Of a stretch of 64,000 nucleotides of DNA, positions 63,134 to 64,000 are shown one piece after another. The notes below the pieces were generated by a model, which saw only the letters and a list, made by a program, of their open reading frames with translations, had not been told where the DNA came from and searched no databases. Within the stretch, counting starts at the first letter, position 1, and each line of letters opens with the position of its first letter. Position numbers and translations under genes: made by a program. This DNA comes from Mycobacterium gallinarum (GTDB lineage Bacteria; Actinomycetota; Actinomycetes; Mycobacteriales; Mycobacteriaceae), in contig NZ_AP022601.1 in assembly GCF_010726765.1 (NCBI RefSeq), positions 1,178,001 to 1,242,000 of the forward strand, in the 5' to 3' direction.

Positions 63134-64000
63134 TTACGACCGCAGCATGTTGCGCAGCACGTATTGCAGGATGCCGCCGTTGCGGTAGTAGTCCGCCTCG
63201 CCGGGGGTGTCGATGCGCACCACCGCGTCGAACTCGACGGTCTTGCCGTCCTCTTTCTTGGCCGTCACCTTCACCGTCTTCGGCGTCTTGCCTCCGTCGT
63301 TGAGCGCCTCGATACCGGTGATGTCGAAGGTCTCGGTGCCGTCGAGCTTCAGTGACGCCGCCGATTCACCTTCAGGGAACTGCAGCGGGATGACGCCCAT
63401 GCCGATCAGGTTGCTGCGGTGGATGCGCTCGAACGATTCGGTGATCACCGCGCGCACGCCGAGCAGGCTGGTGCCCTTGGCAGCCCAGTCGCGCGAGCTA
63501 CCCGACCCGTATTCCTTGCCGCCCAGCACGACCAGCGGGATGCCCTTTTCGGCGTAGTTCTGCGCGGCGTCATAGATGAACGCCTGCTCGCCGCCGTTGG
63601 TGAAATCGCGGGTGTATCCGCCGGATACGTCGTCCAGCAGCTGATTACGCAGCCGGATGTTGGCGAACGTGCCGCGGATCATCACCTCGTGATTGCCGCG
63701 CCGCGAACCGTAGGAGTTGTAATCGGCCTTCTCGACGCCGTGCGAATCCAGATACTGCGCCGCAGGCGTTCCCGGCTTGATGCTGCCGGCGGGCGAGATG
63801 TGGTCGGTGGTCACCGAATCACCAAGCAGCGCCAGCACTCTGGCGCCTTGGATGTCGGTCACCGGTTCGGGCTGGGCGGGCATGCCGTCGAAGTACGGTG
63901 GTTTGCGCACATACGTCGACTTGTCATCCCACTCGAAGGTGTTGCCGCTCGGCGTGGGCAGGTTGCGCCAGCGCTCGTCACCCTTGAACACGTCGGCGTA
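63134..64000 (-). CDS. acn: Aconitate hydratase, C-terminal part
   Basis: The gene runs off the right edge, leaving the last ~288 residues. Diagnostic segments are [35 protein letters not shown] and [14 protein letters not shown], with the active-site Ser/Arg of the swivel domain. Aconitase isomerises citrate to isocitrate and needs a 4Fe-4S cluster; the cluster cysteines lie in the missing N-terminal part. It is a client of the Suf system encoded upstream in this window and is probably controlled by the TetR gene that follows it. Confidence 0.96.
   Translation of the reverse strand, partial: YADVFKGDERWRNLPTPSGNTFEWDDKSTYVRKPPYFDGMPAQPEPVTDIQGARVLALLGDSVTTDHISPAGSIKPGTPAAQYLDSHGVEKADYNSYGSRRGNHEVMIRGTFANIRLRNQLLDDVSGGYTRDFTNGGEQAFIYDAAQNYAEKGIPLVVLGGKEYGSGSSRDWAAKGTSLLGVRAVITESFERIHRSNLIGMGVIPLQFPEGESAASLKLDGTETFDITGIEALNDGGKTPKTVKVTAKKEDGKTVEFDAVVRIDTPGEADYYRNGGILQYVLRNMLRS

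Overview
The window is about 66% GC and carries many GTG/TTG starts and ATGA-type stop/start overlaps. Its gene order follows, block by block, the Mycobacterium tuberculosis stretch from Rv1410c to Rv1475c as I know it. A phosphoenolpyruvate carboxylase gene after secG and several accessory inserts absent from M. tuberculosis point to a fast-growing or environmental mycobacterium (Mycolicibacterium type). Synteny statements rest on remembered gene order, not on a search.

Layout. 1-1.1 kb: edge of an ABC permease gene, a DJ-1/PfpI protein and a tiny orphan gene. 1.1-6.6 kb: P55 efflux pump and LprG lipoprotein (minus strand), divergent from the riboflavin genes ribC-ribBA-ribH and a PH-domain membrane protein. 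6.6-9.0 kb: GNAT acetyltransferase and lipoprotein gamma-glutamyltransferase. 9.1-14.0 kb: the uvrC-rapZ-yvcK-whiA operon with overlapping genes. 14.0-17.8 kb: accessory insert with a nucleotidyl-cyclase/STAND ATPase protein bracketed by two related imperfect palindromes, a solute-binding-type protein without a signal peptide, and a small Ala-rich protein. 18.0-24.2 kb: gap-pgk-tpiA-secG-ppc. 24.2-30.8 kb: accessory cassette DUF1214-sulfotransferase-TetR-SDR, convergent with a divergent cytochrome P450 and a coiled-coil gene, then a small proline-rich secreted protein. 30.8-37.3 kb: pentose-phosphate operon tkt-tal-zwf-opcA-pgl (minus strand) with a 25-bp tandem repeat between tkt and tal. 37.5-47.9 kb: ctaB, a DUF1254/1214 protein, qor, an ATP-grasp protein, ctaA, a TetR/DAPG-hydrolase-like divergent pair with two matching operators, an ABC exporter, mptB, and a CurA-like reductase. 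48.0-54.2 kb: complete sufR-B-D-C-S-U-T Fe-S assembly operon, with no intein in SufB. 54.2-58.1 kb: accessory cassette with a haloacid-dehalogenase-like protein and an alpha/beta hydrolase, divergent from a CGNR regulator and a MOSC/reductase/ferredoxin fusion. 58.1-64.0 kb: two hypotheticals, trxA, an echA12-like crotonase, an ABC-F ATPase, a small HTH protein, a TetR regulator and the 3' part of acn.

How it works together. The conserved backbone links central carbon metabolism (lower glycolysis, anaplerosis, pentose phosphate, aconitase), cofactor supply (riboflavin, heme A, Fe-S) and envelope biology (LprG/P55, MptB, the yvcK/rapZ/whiA block). Accessory cassettes sit at the joints between these blocks. 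The most novel signals are the regulatory palindromes next to their own regulators, the tkt-tal tandem repeat, the palindromic pair around the cyclase/STAND gene, and enzymes whose usual catalytic residues are replaced (the P450, the crotonase and the cyclase). No tRNA, rRNA, CRISPR array or insertion sequence was seen.
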